Below the pieces are notes generated by a model. It saw only the letters and a list, made by a program, of their open reading frames with translations. It did no database searches and had not been told where the DNA came from. A stretch of 64,000 nt of DNA from Flavobacterium nitrogenifigens (GTDB lineage: Bacteria > Bacteroidota > Bacteroidia > Flavobacteriales > Flavobacteriaceae), in contig NZ_QJRI01000181.1 of NCBI RefSeq assembly GCF_003254565.1, forward strand, positions 62,001 to 126,000, read 5' to 3'. Positions 1 to 7,773 of this stretch are shown one piece after another; within the stretch, counting starts at the first letter, position 1, and each line of letters begins with the position of its first letter. A program made the position numbers and the translations under genes.

Positions 1-294
1 TTTATCGTCCCAAACATTTACTTCTATCACATTTTCTAAATGTTCGCTAATAGAAAATTCTTGCTTTTGATCCTGAAAAGTAATGCTGATTTTCCCATTT
101 GAAATCTGCGGATAAAACTGACTCATGATTCGATGTTCTCTTTGTGTCAGCATTTGATTTTCTGCATCAATAAGCATCCAACGGCGGTCGTTTTCAAATC
201 CCATTTCTTCAGCTTTTGCAGATTCAAGACTAATTCCCGCCAAACTCTTTATCGGATAAATATAAATTTCTTTTACGCTGTAAATAGCACTCAT
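1..294 (-). CDS. MOSC domain protein, N-terminal part (runs off window)
   Basis: The first 98 codons are visible; the gene continues beyond the left edge. The protein begins MSAIYSVKEIYIYPIKSLAG and then has GFENDRRWMLID, the typical MOSC N-terminal beta-barrel signature (YPIKSL and DRRW). Family members bind molybdenum-cofactor-type sulfur carriers or reduce N-hydroxylated compounds. The catalytic MOSC domain lies outside the window, so the exact role cannot be judged. The start is 3 bp after the aat stop codon, so the two are very likely cotranscribed with aat first. Confidence 0.8.
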   Translation of the reverse strand, partial: MSAIYSVKEIYIYPIKSLAGISLESAKAEEMGFENDRRWMLIDAENQMLTQREHRIMSQFYPQISNGKISITFQDQKQEFSISEHLENVIEVNVWDDK

Positions 295-297
295 TTT

Positions 298-936
298 CTA
301 TTTGCTTTTTAAAATGGACATAAACTCTTCACGATCAATTTCTCGACAGCCTAAGCTCTCCAAATGCGGATTGTAAACCTGACAATCCAATAATTTATAA
401 TTTTCTTTCTTCAAATATAAGGCTAAAGCAATGAAAGCTGTTTTTGAAGCATTTGAAACTTTAGAAAACATACTTTCTCCGCAAAAAACATCTCCCAAAT
501 CAATTCCGTACAAACCGCCAACCAAAACATCATCTTGCCAAACCTCAACCGATTTTGCCACTCCTTCTTCATTTAATTTGCAATAGGCTTCAATCATTTC
601 ATCCGAAATCCAAGTTCCATCCTGCCCTTCTCGTTTTATCTGCTGACAATTTAAAATTACCTCTTTGAAATTTTTATTATAAGTAACCTTAAATATTTTC
701 TTATTGAGAATCTTCCGCATACTTTTGGATATCGCCAATTCATCAAAAAACAATACCATTCTAGGATCTGGCGCCCACCAAAGAATCGGTTCTCCTTCAT
801 TAAACCAAGGAAAAATACCGCTTTTGTAAGCCAATAGTAAGCGCTCTGGACTTAGATCGCCTCCAATTGCTAAAACCCCTTCTTCATCAGCTTCTTCAAC
901 TGGCGGAAAAAACAAATCGTTGAATAAATAATACAT
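298..936 (-). CDS. aat: Leucyl/phenylalanyl-tRNA--protein transferase
   Basis: Cytoplasmic enzyme that adds Leu or Phe to N-terminal Arg or Lys of proteins, making them substrates of the ClpS/ClpAP N-end rule pathway. The 212 residues are full length for the family. Seen are the N-terminal FPP and ADEEGVLAIGGDLSPERLL blocks, the SGIFPWF and WWAPDPRMVL motifs around residues 39-62, and the C-terminal FCGESMFS, LLDCQ and HLESLG blocks, all diagnostic of Aat. It directly precedes the MOSC gene on the same strand. No clear -7 box was seen upstream. Confidence 0.95.
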   Translation of the reverse strand: MYYLFNDLFFPPVEEADEEGVLAIGGDLSPERLLLAYKSGIFPWFNEGEPILWWAPDPRMVLFFDELAISKSMRKILNKKIFKVTYNKNFKEVILNCQQIKREGQDGTWISDEMIEAYCKLNEEGVAKSVEVWQDDVLVGGLYGIDLGDVFCGESMFSKVSNASKTAFIALALYLKKENYKLLDCQVYNPHLESLGCREIDREEFMSILKSK

Positions 937-949
937 CTCTTTTTAATAT

Positions 950-1122
950 TCAATTATGAAATTCCAAATTCCAATACAAATAGAAATCTCAATACTAAAA
1001 ATTCCAAATTCCAAACTTTCAGAATATTGTCTTTTATTTAAAATAAAGCTCTAAACTAAAATTCCAAATCCCAAAACATAGTTATGAATTGGAATTTGGA
1101 ATTTATAATTTGGAATTTAAAC
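950..1122. repeat. Intergenic array of AAATTCC/GGAATTT heptamers
   Basis: This AT-rich spacer between DUF3127 and aat holds several copies of AAATTCC in tandem pairs (about 960-975 and 1000-1016, and near 1061) and their reverse complement GGAATTT (about 1088-1118). Opposed copies can fold into a hairpin. The same unit recurs near 13180 and 48710. Confidence 0.6.
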
Positions 1123-1128
1123 CTTTTT

Positions 1129-1500
1129 TTAGAACGGTAAATCGTCTGGTTCGTCTTCATTTAAGTTTGTTGCTGGAGCAAAAGTTTCTGCCGCTGGCAT
1201 TGCAGGAGCTTGTCCTGGAGTTTCTGCTGCTAATCTTTCGATTCTCCAACCTTGAATACTATTGAAATATCTAGTTTCTCCTTGCGGATTAACCCATTCT
1301 CTTCCTCTTAAATTGATAGAAACTTTTACTGCATCTCCTTGTTTATAGCTACTCAACAAATCGCATTTATCTTGTGTAAATTCGATTAAAATATGTTGTG
1401 GATACTGCTCCTCAGTAGTAACAACTAACTCTCTTTTTTTGAATGAGGCACTAACTTGCTGCTCTGGGTTAACCACTTTTACTTTTCCTGTAACTTCCAT
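1129..1500 (-). CDS. DUF3127 OB-fold protein with SSB-like C-terminal tail
   Basis: A 123-residue protein matching the DUF3127 family: N-terminal MEVTGKVKVV, a strand pattern with LIEFTQDKCDLL, then VSINLRGREW and NSIQGWRIERL. The residues to about 90 look like a small OB fold. A low-complexity Ala/Pro linker follows, and the protein ends EDEPDDLPF. That ending resembles the acidic DDDIPF tail through which single-strand DNA-binding protein recruits repair proteins. A nucleic-acid role is therefore plausible, but it is inferred from form only. It lies 34 bp downstream of the flavin reductase-like gene on the same strand, so probably the same transcript. Confidence 0.75.
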   Translation of the reverse strand: MEVTGKVKVVNPEQQVSASFKKRELVVTTEEQYPQHILIEFTQDKCDLLSSYKQGDAVKVSINLRGREWVNPQGETRYFNSIQGWRIERLAAETPGQAPAMPAAETFAPATNLNEDEPDDLPF

Positions 1501-1534
1501 CTTCGTCTATTTAATTATTGTTTCTATTTTCTTT

Positions 1535-2410
1535 TTATTTCTTGGCTAAAAGCACTTTCCAAGCCGATTCTACATCACCGTTATCCAGATATTTTTTGGC
1601 TTCTAAATGCACTTTTTTCTGGTCGTCTGAGCTTAAAACTCCTTTGACTGCGAAATTTTGTTTCACAAATATACTAACTTCTTCTTTTGTAGGCAAGGTT
1701 TCAACATTTCCTAATTTCCCTAAATCATTCCCATCAAAAACAGGGCTTTCTTTTATAAAATCGGGTATCGAATCTACGCCTACTCCCAATGTTGTCAAGG
1801 GTTTTGCAACTTCAAAAAGCCCTTGATTAGATCTTGAATACCAATTATTTCCAAGTCTTGAAACCAAATCAATTTTATGCTGATCGATCGCTCCATTTTC
1901 ATCTAAAATCGATTCATCGATATGAATTTTTACTACTTCACATAAAATCAAATTTCCAGCTCCTCCTTCTGTTCCTAACGGAATAATCTGCGTAATCTTG
2001 CATTCAAACTGAACCGGAGATTCTTTTACGCGATATGGTTTTACTAAATCTGAAGGAATTTGGGTTAATCCTGCTTTAATAAATTCGTTTACTCCGTCTG
2101 CATATTCTGTACTTGCCAATGATGTTTGTTGTACAATATCATAATTAACAACATTTATTACCACTTCTCGAGTCGCTTCTGCATTAATTAGAGTATGTTT
2201 AATCGTATTATCGCGAACACGTCTTGATGGTGAAAAAACCAAAATTGGCGGATTGGCACTAAACACATTAAAGAAACTAAATGGAGATAAATTCGGAATC
2301 CCTTTTTCGCTAATTGTGCTTGCAAAAGCAATAGGTCTAGGCCCGATTGAACTCTGCAGATAGCCTTGCAATTTGGCCGTTGGAATCTCTTTTGGGTTAA
2401 CGCTGATCAT
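1535..2410 (-). CDS. Flavin reductase-like (FMN-binding split barrel) protein
   Basis: A 291-residue cytoplasmic protein. Residues 1-200 show the flavin reductase-like split barrel: IGPRPIAFAST, GIPNLSPFSFFNVFSANPP and SRRVRDNTIKHT are characteristic FMN-contact segments. Such proteins bind FMN and often reduce flavins or act as oxidoreductases of unknown substrate. The C-terminal 90 residues are not part of the core fold; they are charged and of unknown role. A good -7 box lies 37 bp upstream of the ATG. The DUF3127 gene follows on the same strand. Confidence 0.85.
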   Translation of the reverse strand: MISVNPKEIPTAKLQGYLQSSIGPRPIAFASTISEKGIPNLSPFSFFNVFSANPPILVFSPSRRVRDNTIKHTLINAEATREVVINVVNYDIVQQTSLASTEYADGVNEFIKAGLTQIPSDLVKPYRVKESPVQFECKITQIIPLGTEGGAGNLILCEVVKIHIDESILDENGAIDQHKIDLVSRLGNNWYSRSNQGLFEVAKPLTTLGVGVDSIPDFIKESPVFDGNDLGKLGNVETLPTKEEVSIFVKQNFAVKGVLSSDDQKKVHLEAKKYLDNGDVESAWKVLLAKK

Positions 2411-2446
2411 ACTTTTAAATTTAGACAGAATCTCTTTTAGTAGCTA

Positions 2447-2454
2447 CAAAAGTA
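2447..2454 (-). promoter_or_regulatory. -7 box of the flavin reductase-like gene
   Basis: Read on the minus strand this is TACTTTTG, an exact match to the flavobacterial -7 consensus TAnnTTTG, 37 bp before the start codon at 2410. The -33 TTG element is weak (a T-run at the expected distance). Confidence 0.55.
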
Positions 2455-2569
2455 TTGAAATGGTTTAATTCGAAAAAATAGTTTTAGAGATAAAATCGAA
2501 AAATCTTTCTATATGGAGAAAATATAAAATGTGTATATTTCGTTATATTTATACCTCAAAAAAACTGAT

Positions 2570-3721
2570 ATGTCTTTTTCTGAAAGAACAAATACAACCC
2601 GCTGGATTATTATTTCGGTATGTTTTATAATCATTTCTCTAATTCTTTGGAACACTTATACTTTTTTCCAAATTTTTAAAAATGAGGAACGTTTAAAAAT
2701 GAATCTTTTTGTGAAGGCGCAAATTACGATAGTGAACGCCGACGAAAATACAGATGTAGAACTTCCTCTTCAGATTTTTAATAACAATACTTCGATTCCA
2801 GGTATAATAATGCTTTATGATAATGTGGTAAGTGCAGTGAATGTCCCTGACGAAATTCTTAATGACAAGAAAAAAAGAATCGCTTTCTTAAATAAACTGA
2901 AAAATGAAAATGAGCCTATCACTTTTGAATATGCTCCAGGGAAATATCAGACCTTATATTACGGTAATTCTTCATTATTGAACAAACTCAAATATTATCC
3001 GATTGCACTTCTTCTTATTATATTCTTGTGTATTGCTTTAATTTATAATTTTTACAAAAGCACTAAAATGGCAACCCAAAACAAACTTTGGGCAGGAATG
3101 GCAAAAGAGACGGCACATCAAATTGGCACACCGCTTTCTTCATTAATTGGTTGGGTTGAAATATTAAAAACAGAAAATATAGATCCGTCAATTAGTCTTG
3201 AAATTGAAAAAGATATCGAACGTTTGCAGACCATTACTGATCGTTTTTCTAAAATTGGCTCTATTCCTGTTTTAGAACTTCATGATATTGTAAAGGAAAC
3301 TAAAACAGCTTATGAGTATTTGCAATCTCGTTTTTCTAAACAAGTTGCCTTTTCGTTTCATGCTCCAGATTCTCCTATTTTAGTAATGATAAACCCTACT
3401 TTGCATAGCTGGACGATCGAAAATTTGGTTAAAAATGCTATTGATGCCATGAAAGGAAAAGGAACTTTAGACCTTCAAATTGAACAAGACGCACATCAGG
3501 TAAAAATTAACATTAAAGATTCTGGAACCGGAATTCCTAAAAAGCAATTCAACACTATTTTCGAAACTGGATATACCACAAAAAAACGTGGTTGGGGACT
3601 TGGACTTTCTTTAACTAAAAGAATTGTGGAAGAATATCATAACGGGAAAATCAAAGTTTTACACTCTGAAATTGGGAAAGGAACTACTTTTCAGATTGCT
3701 TTAAATAAAAAAGTGCAGTAA
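2570..3721 (+). CDS. Sensor histidine kinase
   Basis: Inner-membrane kinase, 383 residues from the ATG at 2570; an in-frame GTG at 2531 is less likely. Two membrane helices (about residues 11-32 and 140-161) enclose a small periplasmic domain of unknown ligand. Then come an H-box with phosphoacceptor His183 (in AHQIGTPLSS), an N-box (ENLVKNAIDAM), a G1 box (DSGTGIP) and a G2 box (GWGLGLSL), so the dimerisation and ATPase domains are complete. There is no receiver domain and no adjacent response regulator, so its partner lies elsewhere. It is transcribed divergently from the flavin reductase-like gene. Confidence 0.9.
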   Translation: MSFSERTNTTRWIIISVCFIIISLILWNTYTFFQIFKNEERLKMNLFVKAQITIVNADENTDVELPLQIFNNNTSIPGIIMLYDNVVSAVNVPDEILNDKKKRIAFLNKLKNENEPITFEYAPGKYQTLYYGNSSLLNKLKYYPIALLLIIFLCIALIYNFYKSTKMATQNKLWAGMAKETAHQIGTPLSSLIGWVEILKTENIDPSISLEIEKDIERLQTITDRFSKIGSIPVLELHDIVKETKTAYEYLQSRFSKQVAFSFHAPDSPILVMINPTLHSWTIENLVKNAIDAMKGKGTLDLQIEQDAHQVKINIKDSGTGIPKKQFNTIFETGYTTKKRGWGLGLSLTKRIVEEYHNGKIKVLHSEIGKGTTFQIALNKKVQ

Positions 3722-3738
3722 TAAATTTACTGCACTTT
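3710..3738. terminator. Hairpin terminator after the histidine kinase
   Basis: A 12-bp perfect stem (AAAGTGCAGTAA / TTACTGCACTTT) with a 5-nt loop overlaps the kinase stop codon. It is followed by a T-rich stretch and sits between convergent genes. Confidence 0.65.
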
Positions 3739-3751
3739 AGTTATTTGTTTT

Positions 3752-3775
3752 GTCAGACTGAGCGAAGTCGAAGTC
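3752..3775. repeat. Fragment of dispersed intergenic repeat (GAGCGAAGTCGAAG type)
   Basis: Contains GTCAGACTGAGCGAAGTCGA. I recognise this as a recurrent intergenic sequence of flavobacterial genomes. Only a short piece is present, between the kinase and the HIT gene. Confidence 0.45.
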
Positions 3776-3776
3776 T

Positions 3777-4166
3777 TTACAAATTTGATTGAATATTTTT
3801 TGCTAAAGCTTCAAATTCTTCTTTTGAAAGTGAAACTTTATCAATAAAACGCATTTCATCCATATGGTTTAACGGAATCAAATGTACGTGTGCATGAGGC
3901 ACTTCAAGTCCGACAACTGCTATTCCGATTCTTTTGCATGGAACTGTCTTTTCTAAGGCCGCTGCAACTTTTTTAGAAAACTTCATCAATCCTAAATACA
4001 ACTCTTCGTCCATATCAAAAATCTTATCGATTTCTTGTTTCGGGATACAAAGTGTGTGTCCTTTAGCGTTTGGATTTACATCTAAAAACGCTAAATAGTT
4101 CTCGTCTTCAGCGATTTTGTATGCAGGAATTTCTCCGTTGACTATTTTAGTGAATATTGAACTCAT
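3777..4166 (-). CDS. HIT family nucleotide hydrolase/transferase
   Basis: A 129-residue cytoplasmic protein. The histidine triad HAHVHLIPL is at about residues 91-99 with the catalytic middle His intact. The N-terminal FTKIVNGEIPAYK and CIPKQEI are typical of the Hint branch, which hydrolyses nucleoside phosphoramidates or related adenylates. Family members are small and usually constitutive. It follows greA by about 50 bp on the same strand, so they probably share a transcript. Confidence 0.92.
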   Translation of the reverse strand: MSSIFTKIVNGEIPAYKIAEDENYLAFLDVNPNAKGHTLCIPKQEIDKIFDMDEELYLGLMKFSKKVAAALEKTVPCKRIGIAVVGLEVPHAHVHLIPLNHMDEMRFIDKVSLSKEEFEALAKNIQSNL

Positions 4167-4190
4167 GGTTAATTTTTAAATCTTAATAGT

Positions 4191-4216
4191 GTGATTGCTT
4201 CGTTCCTCGCAATGGC
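4191..4216. repeat. Fragment of dispersed intergenic repeat (GTTCCTCGCAATG type)
   Basis: Contains GATTGCTTCGTTCCTCGCAA. It belongs to the same repeat class as the larger copy at 61131-61215 and the one at 13122-13158. It ends next to the greA stop codon. Confidence 0.4.
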
Positions 4217-4693
4217 TTAGTCTCTCGAAATTTCCAGAATTTCAAATTTCAAAACTCCGTTTGGAACCGTAATTTCGGCTACTTCTCCAACAGATTTCCC
4301 TAATAAACCTTTCCCGATAGGAGAAGTTACAGAAATTTTTCCTGTTTTTAAATCAGCTTCACTTTCAGCAACAAGCGTATATTTCATCTCCATTCCGTTA
4401 CTTTGGTTTTTGATTTTTACATTCGATAAAACCAAAACTTTAGAAACATCTAATTGCGATTCGTCAATTAATCTAGCATTTGCATATACTTCTTCAAGTT
4501 TAGCAATTCTCATTTCTAATAAACCTTGCGCTTCTTTTGCTGCATCATATTCTGCATTTTCAGACAAATCACCTTTATCTCTTGCATCTGCAATATCTTG
4601 AGATGCCTTTGGACGCATTACACTCTTTAAATGCTCCAATTCATCTTTTAATTTTTTTAATCCTTCAGCTGTATAATAAGATACTTTACTCAT
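4217..4693 (-). CDS. greA: Transcription elongation factor GreA
   Basis: Binds RNA polymerase in its secondary channel and stimulates cleavage of backtracked RNA. From the ATG at 4693 it is 158 residues, the normal GreA length. An upstream ATG at 4750 is rejected because it would precede the leader hairpin and add an unrelated 19 residues. The N-terminal coiled coil contains LKKLKDELEHLK, the conserved acidic tip region (DARDKGDLSENAEYDAAKEAQ, with its Asp-Glu pair) and then the FKBP-like domain (SPIGKGLLGKSVGE). A TATATTTG box and a hairpin with a U-run lie between the promoter and the start codon, suggesting attenuation. HIT gene downstream. Confidence 0.95.
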   Translation of the reverse strand: MSKVSYYTAEGLKKLKDELEHLKSVMRPKASQDIADARDKGDLSENAEYDAAKEAQGLLEMRIAKLEEVYANARLIDESQLDVSKVLVLSNVKIKNQSNGMEMKYTLVAESEADLKTGKISVTSPIGKGLLGKSVGEVAEITVPNGVLKFEILEISRD

Positions 4694-4716
4694 AACTTCA
4701 TCGTTTATATAAATAC

Positions 4717-4740
4717 AAAAAATCCCATCGCGACGGGATT
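4717..4740 (-). terminator. Hairpin plus U-run in the greA leader (possible attenuator)
   Basis: In the minus-strand RNA, AAUCCCGUCG pairs with CGAUGGGAUU almost end to end (one G-U wobble). It is immediately followed by six U, the form of an intrinsic terminator. It lies between the greA promoter (4750-4757) and the start codon (4693). On the plus strand the stem has an A-C mismatch instead of the wobble, which favours a minus-strand role. Confidence 0.55.
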
Positions 4741-4749
4741 TTCTTACCA

Positions 4750-4757
4750 CAAATATA
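4750..4757 (-). promoter_or_regulatory. -7 box of greA
   Basis: TATATTTG on the minus strand, an exact TAnnTTTG match, 57 bp before the greA ATG. No clear TTG at -33. Confidence 0.55.
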
Positions 4758-4852
4758 CTATAATTTTTAATAGTACATAATTATATGTTAATCATATATA
4801 GATTTCAAATCTAAATAAATTATTTTTGTTTTAACTAATTCTTATTCAAATA

Positions 4853-5269
4853 ATGAAAAAAATCTGGTTCTTTATCGCATTTACTGCAGTTTTATTTGCT
4901 TGCAGTGACAATAACAGAAGTAATAACAATCCGAACATTCCTAACTATTCGGTAAATGCTTATCTCGACACTAATCTTCCAACGTATAACAAACTACTGT
5001 ATCCGAGTAATCCTGTATATGTTGCCAATTATGGTGCAAAAGGAATTATTGTAATGAAAACTGGCGAAGGAACCTATAACGCTTTTGATGCAGCTTGCCC
5101 TAATCAAGCTTTTAATTCTTGTACTGCAATGACAATTGATGGAATTTATGCAGTTTGTTCTTGCGACAAAAGCCAATATAATTTATTTACAGGTCTGGGC
5201 GGAAAAGAATATCCGATGAAACAATATCGCGTTGAATCTTCTGGAACTATTATTCACGTGTACAATTAA
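4853..5269 (+). CDS. Rieske-like lipoprotein lacking the cluster histidines
   Basis: A 138-residue lipoprotein: hydrophobic signal, then the lipobox LFAC with Cys17. The C-terminal half has the shape of a Rieske domain (C-x-x ... CSCDKSQYNLFTG ... YPMKQYRV). In true Rieske proteins the [2Fe-2S] ligands are CxH and CxxH. Here the equivalents are C82-P-N84 and C102-S-C104-D105, so both histidines are replaced. The extra cysteines C90 and C104, at the places of the stabilising disulfide, are kept. A conventional Rieske cluster is thus unlikely; a cysteine-only or structural role is possible. Monocistronic, ending in a strong terminator. Confidence 0.75.
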   Translation: MKKIWFFIAFTAVLFACSDNNRSNNNPNIPNYSVNAYLDTNLPTYNKLLYPSNPVYVANYGAKGIIVMKTGEGTYNAFDAACPNQAFNSCTAMTIDGIYAVCSCDKSQYNLFTGLGGKEYPMKQYRVESSGTIIHVYN

Positions 5270-5273
5270 ATAC

Positions 5274-5303
5274 AAAAAAGCCTGAAATATTTCAGGCTTT
5301 TTT
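5274..5303. terminator. Bidirectional terminator
   Basis: AAAAAAGCCTGAAA faces TTTCAGGCTTTTTT across a 2-nt gap, with U-runs in both orientations. It separates the convergent lipoprotein gene and TonB receptor gene. Confidence 0.9.
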
Positions 5304-5317
5304 GTGTCTTAGGTTCA

Positions 5318-7447
5318 TTAAAATTTCAAATTCAAACCTACTAAGAAATTTGTTCCTGCTTGCGGATAATAGTACGGATAAACATCCCACATATAACCAT
5401 TTGAAACATATTTTTTATCGAAAATATTATTCACCAAAGCTGTGATTGTTATAGATTGAAAAATCTTTTTTGGTTTAATTTCGTAAGATGCATTAAAATC
5501 GTTTACAAAGTAATCTGCCAATTTAGCTGCCGGAAGTTCAATATTGTTCATATATTGTTCTCCAACATATTTTTGCAATAATGAAAGATATAATCTTTCT
5601 ATCGGTTTATACACAATCACGTTTCCTGCAATTACTTCTGGAGAATAGGCAATTTTAGTTGTTCCGTAATATTCTCCATCAACTGCTAAATCAACATTTT
5701 TGTTACTGCTTAAAGTAAAGTTTGGCCTTAAAGTAAATTTCTCAGAAAGTGCAATCGTTGCATCAAATTCAAAACCTAAACGGTAGCTTTTCTCTGTATT
5801 AGCGCGAATCGGGTTTCCTACATCATCCAATCTTCCTGTTAAGATTAATTGATCTTTGTATCCCATGTAATATACATTAGAGTTCAATTGAAATTTCTCT
5901 GAATTGAATCTCCATCCTAACTCAAAATCATTCAGTTTTTCTGGTTTTACATTTCCGCCTTCGTAATCTGTTCTATTTGGTTCACGATTTGCTCTTGCAT
6001 AAGAAAAATACAAAGTGTTTTTTTCATTGAAAGCATAATTCAAACCAGCTTTCGGATTAAAGAAATTGAAATTATCATCTACTAAACCAGTTTCTTTACT
6101 ATTTGCTTTATATTTCACATTTCTGTATTGTAAATCTCCATAGAAACTTAATTTTTCTGTGAATTGATAATTTGCTTTCGCAAAAATATTACCATCTGTT
6201 TTTGACGAATAATCATCATAGTAATGAGATCCTAATACCGATTGATCAGAGTATTGTGACCAGATTACTTTTCCGAAATGATCTCCTTCATATTTATTCC
6301 AACCTCCGCCTAAAATAACATTTAATTTTTCTGTTACATATTTAGCAGAAAAAGTCGTTCCGTAGAAATCGTTATCCAACCATTTTTGACGAATCAAATC
6401 GGTTACTGGAACTAAATTCCCATTGTCATCTTCAACTGTTTTTGTTGGTTGAATTGGTCCATAACCAGCAACAGGTTCATCTTCTTTATAATTTTCGTAA
6501 TACCCTTTTCCTTTTGTATAATGAAATGCTAGGTTTGTACTCCATTTATCAGAAATCGATTCGCTCCAATGCAATTGATAATGATCTTGATTGTAATTAT
6601 CGGTTTCGTTATCATAGAAATGCACATTTCCTGCATCGTCTGTGTACATTCCAGCAGAATTAAAAGTACGGTCTATATTAAGCGTTTCTGCATCGATTCC
6701 GTTCCAAGATTGATATGTTTTTTGAGTTCCTCCAAAAACTAATGCTTTAATCAAAGTGGTTTTGCCAACATAAGTTCCCTGCAAAAAATATGATTTTAGA
6801 TCTGCACTTCCTCGATCAATATATCCGTGTGTTTTTATTGTAGATAAACGTCCAGCAATTTCAAAATGATCATTTAATAAACCTGTACTAAACTTTACTG
6901 TATTTTTAAATGTGTTAAATGATCCTGCAGAACTTGAAATCTCACCCGTCGCTTTTCTAGCATAACTATCTGTAAGCATATTTAAACTGGCACCAAAAGC
7001 ACCTGCTCCATTTGTTGATGTTCCAACTCCGCGCTGCAACTGAAGGCTCTCTACAGAAGAAGCGAAATCGGGCATATTTACCCAAAATGTTCCTTGACTT
7101 TCTGCATCATTGTACGGAATTCCGTTTATGGTTACGTTTACACGTGTTGCATCGCTTCCACGAACTCGAATACCGGTATAACCAACACCATTTCCTGCAT
7201 CTGAAGTTGTCACAACCGAAGGAAGATAATTCATCAGAACCGGAATGTCCTGACCTAGATTTCTATACTTGATCTCCTTTTTATCCATATTACTAAAACT
7301 CACCGGAGTCTTAGAAGTAACACGAACTGCCGAAACCAATACATCATCAAGCTGATTCACTTTGGTAGAATCTTGCTGCTGCGCAAAAGAGAAAAGAGAA
7401 AAGAAGATAGAAAATAGAGAAAAGAAAATAGATCTGGTTCTGCTCAT
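5318..7447 (-). CDS. TonB-dependent receptor, predicted thiamine uptake
   Basis: Outer-membrane active transporter, 709 residues from the ATG at 7447. That start gives a clean signal peptide ending in FSFAQ; an ATG at 7507 would add 20 residues ahead of it. A plug domain (VRVRGSDATRVNVTINGIPYNDAESQGTFW spans its core; IRVRGSD is typical) precedes a 22-strand-type barrel ending in the aromatic strand GTNFLVGLNLKF. There is no CarboxypepD N-terminal domain, unlike the SusC at 39983. A TPP riboswitch occupies the leader, so expression should drop when thiamine pyrophosphate is plentiful. TPP-regulated receptors of this type (omr1) are known in Bacteroidota and predicted to import thiamine. The substrate here is inferred. 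Confidence 0.88.
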   Translation of the reverse strand: MSRTRSIFFSLFSIFFSLFSFAQQQDSTKVNQLDDVLVSAVRVTSKTPVSFSNMDKKEIKYRNLGQDIPVLMNYLPSVVTTSDAGNGVGYTGIRVRGSDATRVNVTINGIPYNDAESQGTFWVNMPDFASSVESLQLQRGVGTSTNGAGAFGASLNMLTDSYARKATGEISSSAGSFNTFKNTVKFSTGLLNDHFEIAGRLSTIKTHGYIDRGSADLKSYFLQGTYVGKTTLIKALVFGGTQKTYQSWNGIDAETLNIDRTFNSAGMYTDDAGNVHFYDNETDNYNQDHYQLHWSESISDKWSTNLAFHYTKGKGYYENYKEDEPVAGYGPIQPTKTVEDDNGNLVPVTDLIRQKWLDNDFYGTTFSAKYVTEKLNVILGGGWNKYEGDHFGKVIWSQYSDQSVLGSHYYDDYSSKTDGNIFAKANYQFTEKLSFYGDLQYRNVKYKANSKETGLVDDNFNFFNPKAGLNYAFNEKNTLYFSYARANREPNRTDYEGGNVKPEKLNDFELGWRFNSEKFQLNSNVYYMGYKDQLILTGRLDDVGNPIRANTEKSYRLGFEFDATIALSEKFTLRPNFTLSSNKNVDLAVDGEYYGTTKIAYSPEVIAGNVIVYKPIERLYLSLLQKYVGEQYMNNIELPAAKLADYFVNDFNASYEIKPKKIFQSITITALVNNIFDKKYVSNGYMWDVYPYYYPQAGTNFLVGLNLKF

Positions 7448-7597
7448 TTTTTGAACCTCAGAACCTTTGCAACTTAGTACCTCAGTACCTTTAAAAATAG
7501 TTTTCATTCGTAAAGAATTACGAATAAAAGGGGGAATTATTCTTTGTTAAATTAATAAATGTGTTTCCCGACAAAATAAAGTGTGCACGCTCGATAG

Positions 7598-7678
7598 TGT
7601 CGTTTTCCCTTAGCAACATTACTCGCTCAGGTTCTTTGGGTATGATCTCAGCTCGTTATTTGGAGCACCCCTTTGAGA
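7598..7678 (-). promoter_or_regulatory. TPP (THI-box) riboswitch
   Basis: The minus strand shows the conserved thiamine pyrophosphate aptamer in order: AGGGGTGCTCC, then GAGCTGAGATCATACCC, then GAACCTGAGCGAGTAATG, then GCTAAGGGA. The core CTGAGA and ACC helices match the THI element. It starts just after a TATATTTG promoter box and ends about 150 nt before the receptor start codon. The downstream leader has a possible CGACA/TGTCG hairpin that could serve as expression platform. Confidence 0.93.
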
Positions 7679-7683
7679 CAGTG

Positions 7684-7691
7684 CAAATATA
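7684..7691 (-). promoter_or_regulatory. -7 box upstream of the TPP riboswitch
   Basis: TATATTTG on the minus strand, exact TAnnTTTG match. Transcription would start at about the first base of the riboswitch. Confidence 0.6.
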
Positions 7692-7696
7692 AAAAA

Positions 7697-7773
7697 GTAT
7701 TAAGATAAATGTATTAAGTATTAAGATTTTTCATCTTTGAATTTCTTAATACTTAATTCTTCTGTCTTAATAC
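7697..7773. repeat. Inverted period-7 array, probable arfB terminator
   Basis: The left arm reads in heptamers GTATTAA, GATAAAT, GTATTAA, GTATTAA, GATTTTT. The right arm reads TTAATAC, TTAATTC, TTCTGTC, TTAATAC. The arms are largely complementary and form a long hairpin right after the arfB stop codon, just before the riboswitch promoter. Confidence 0.65.

Noticed and set aside
2531..2569. GTG start for the histidine kinase
   Set aside because: The ATG at 2570 is closer to the first membrane helix and the extra 13 residues look like promoter sequence (TATATTTC).
4694..4750. Upstream ATG for greA giving 19 more residues
   Set aside because: The added segment is not GreA-like, contains the leader hairpin, and the ATG at 4693 gives the exact family length.
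7448..7507. Upstream ATG for the TonB receptor
   Set aside because: It puts 20 polar residues before a clean signal peptide; the start at 7447 fits export.
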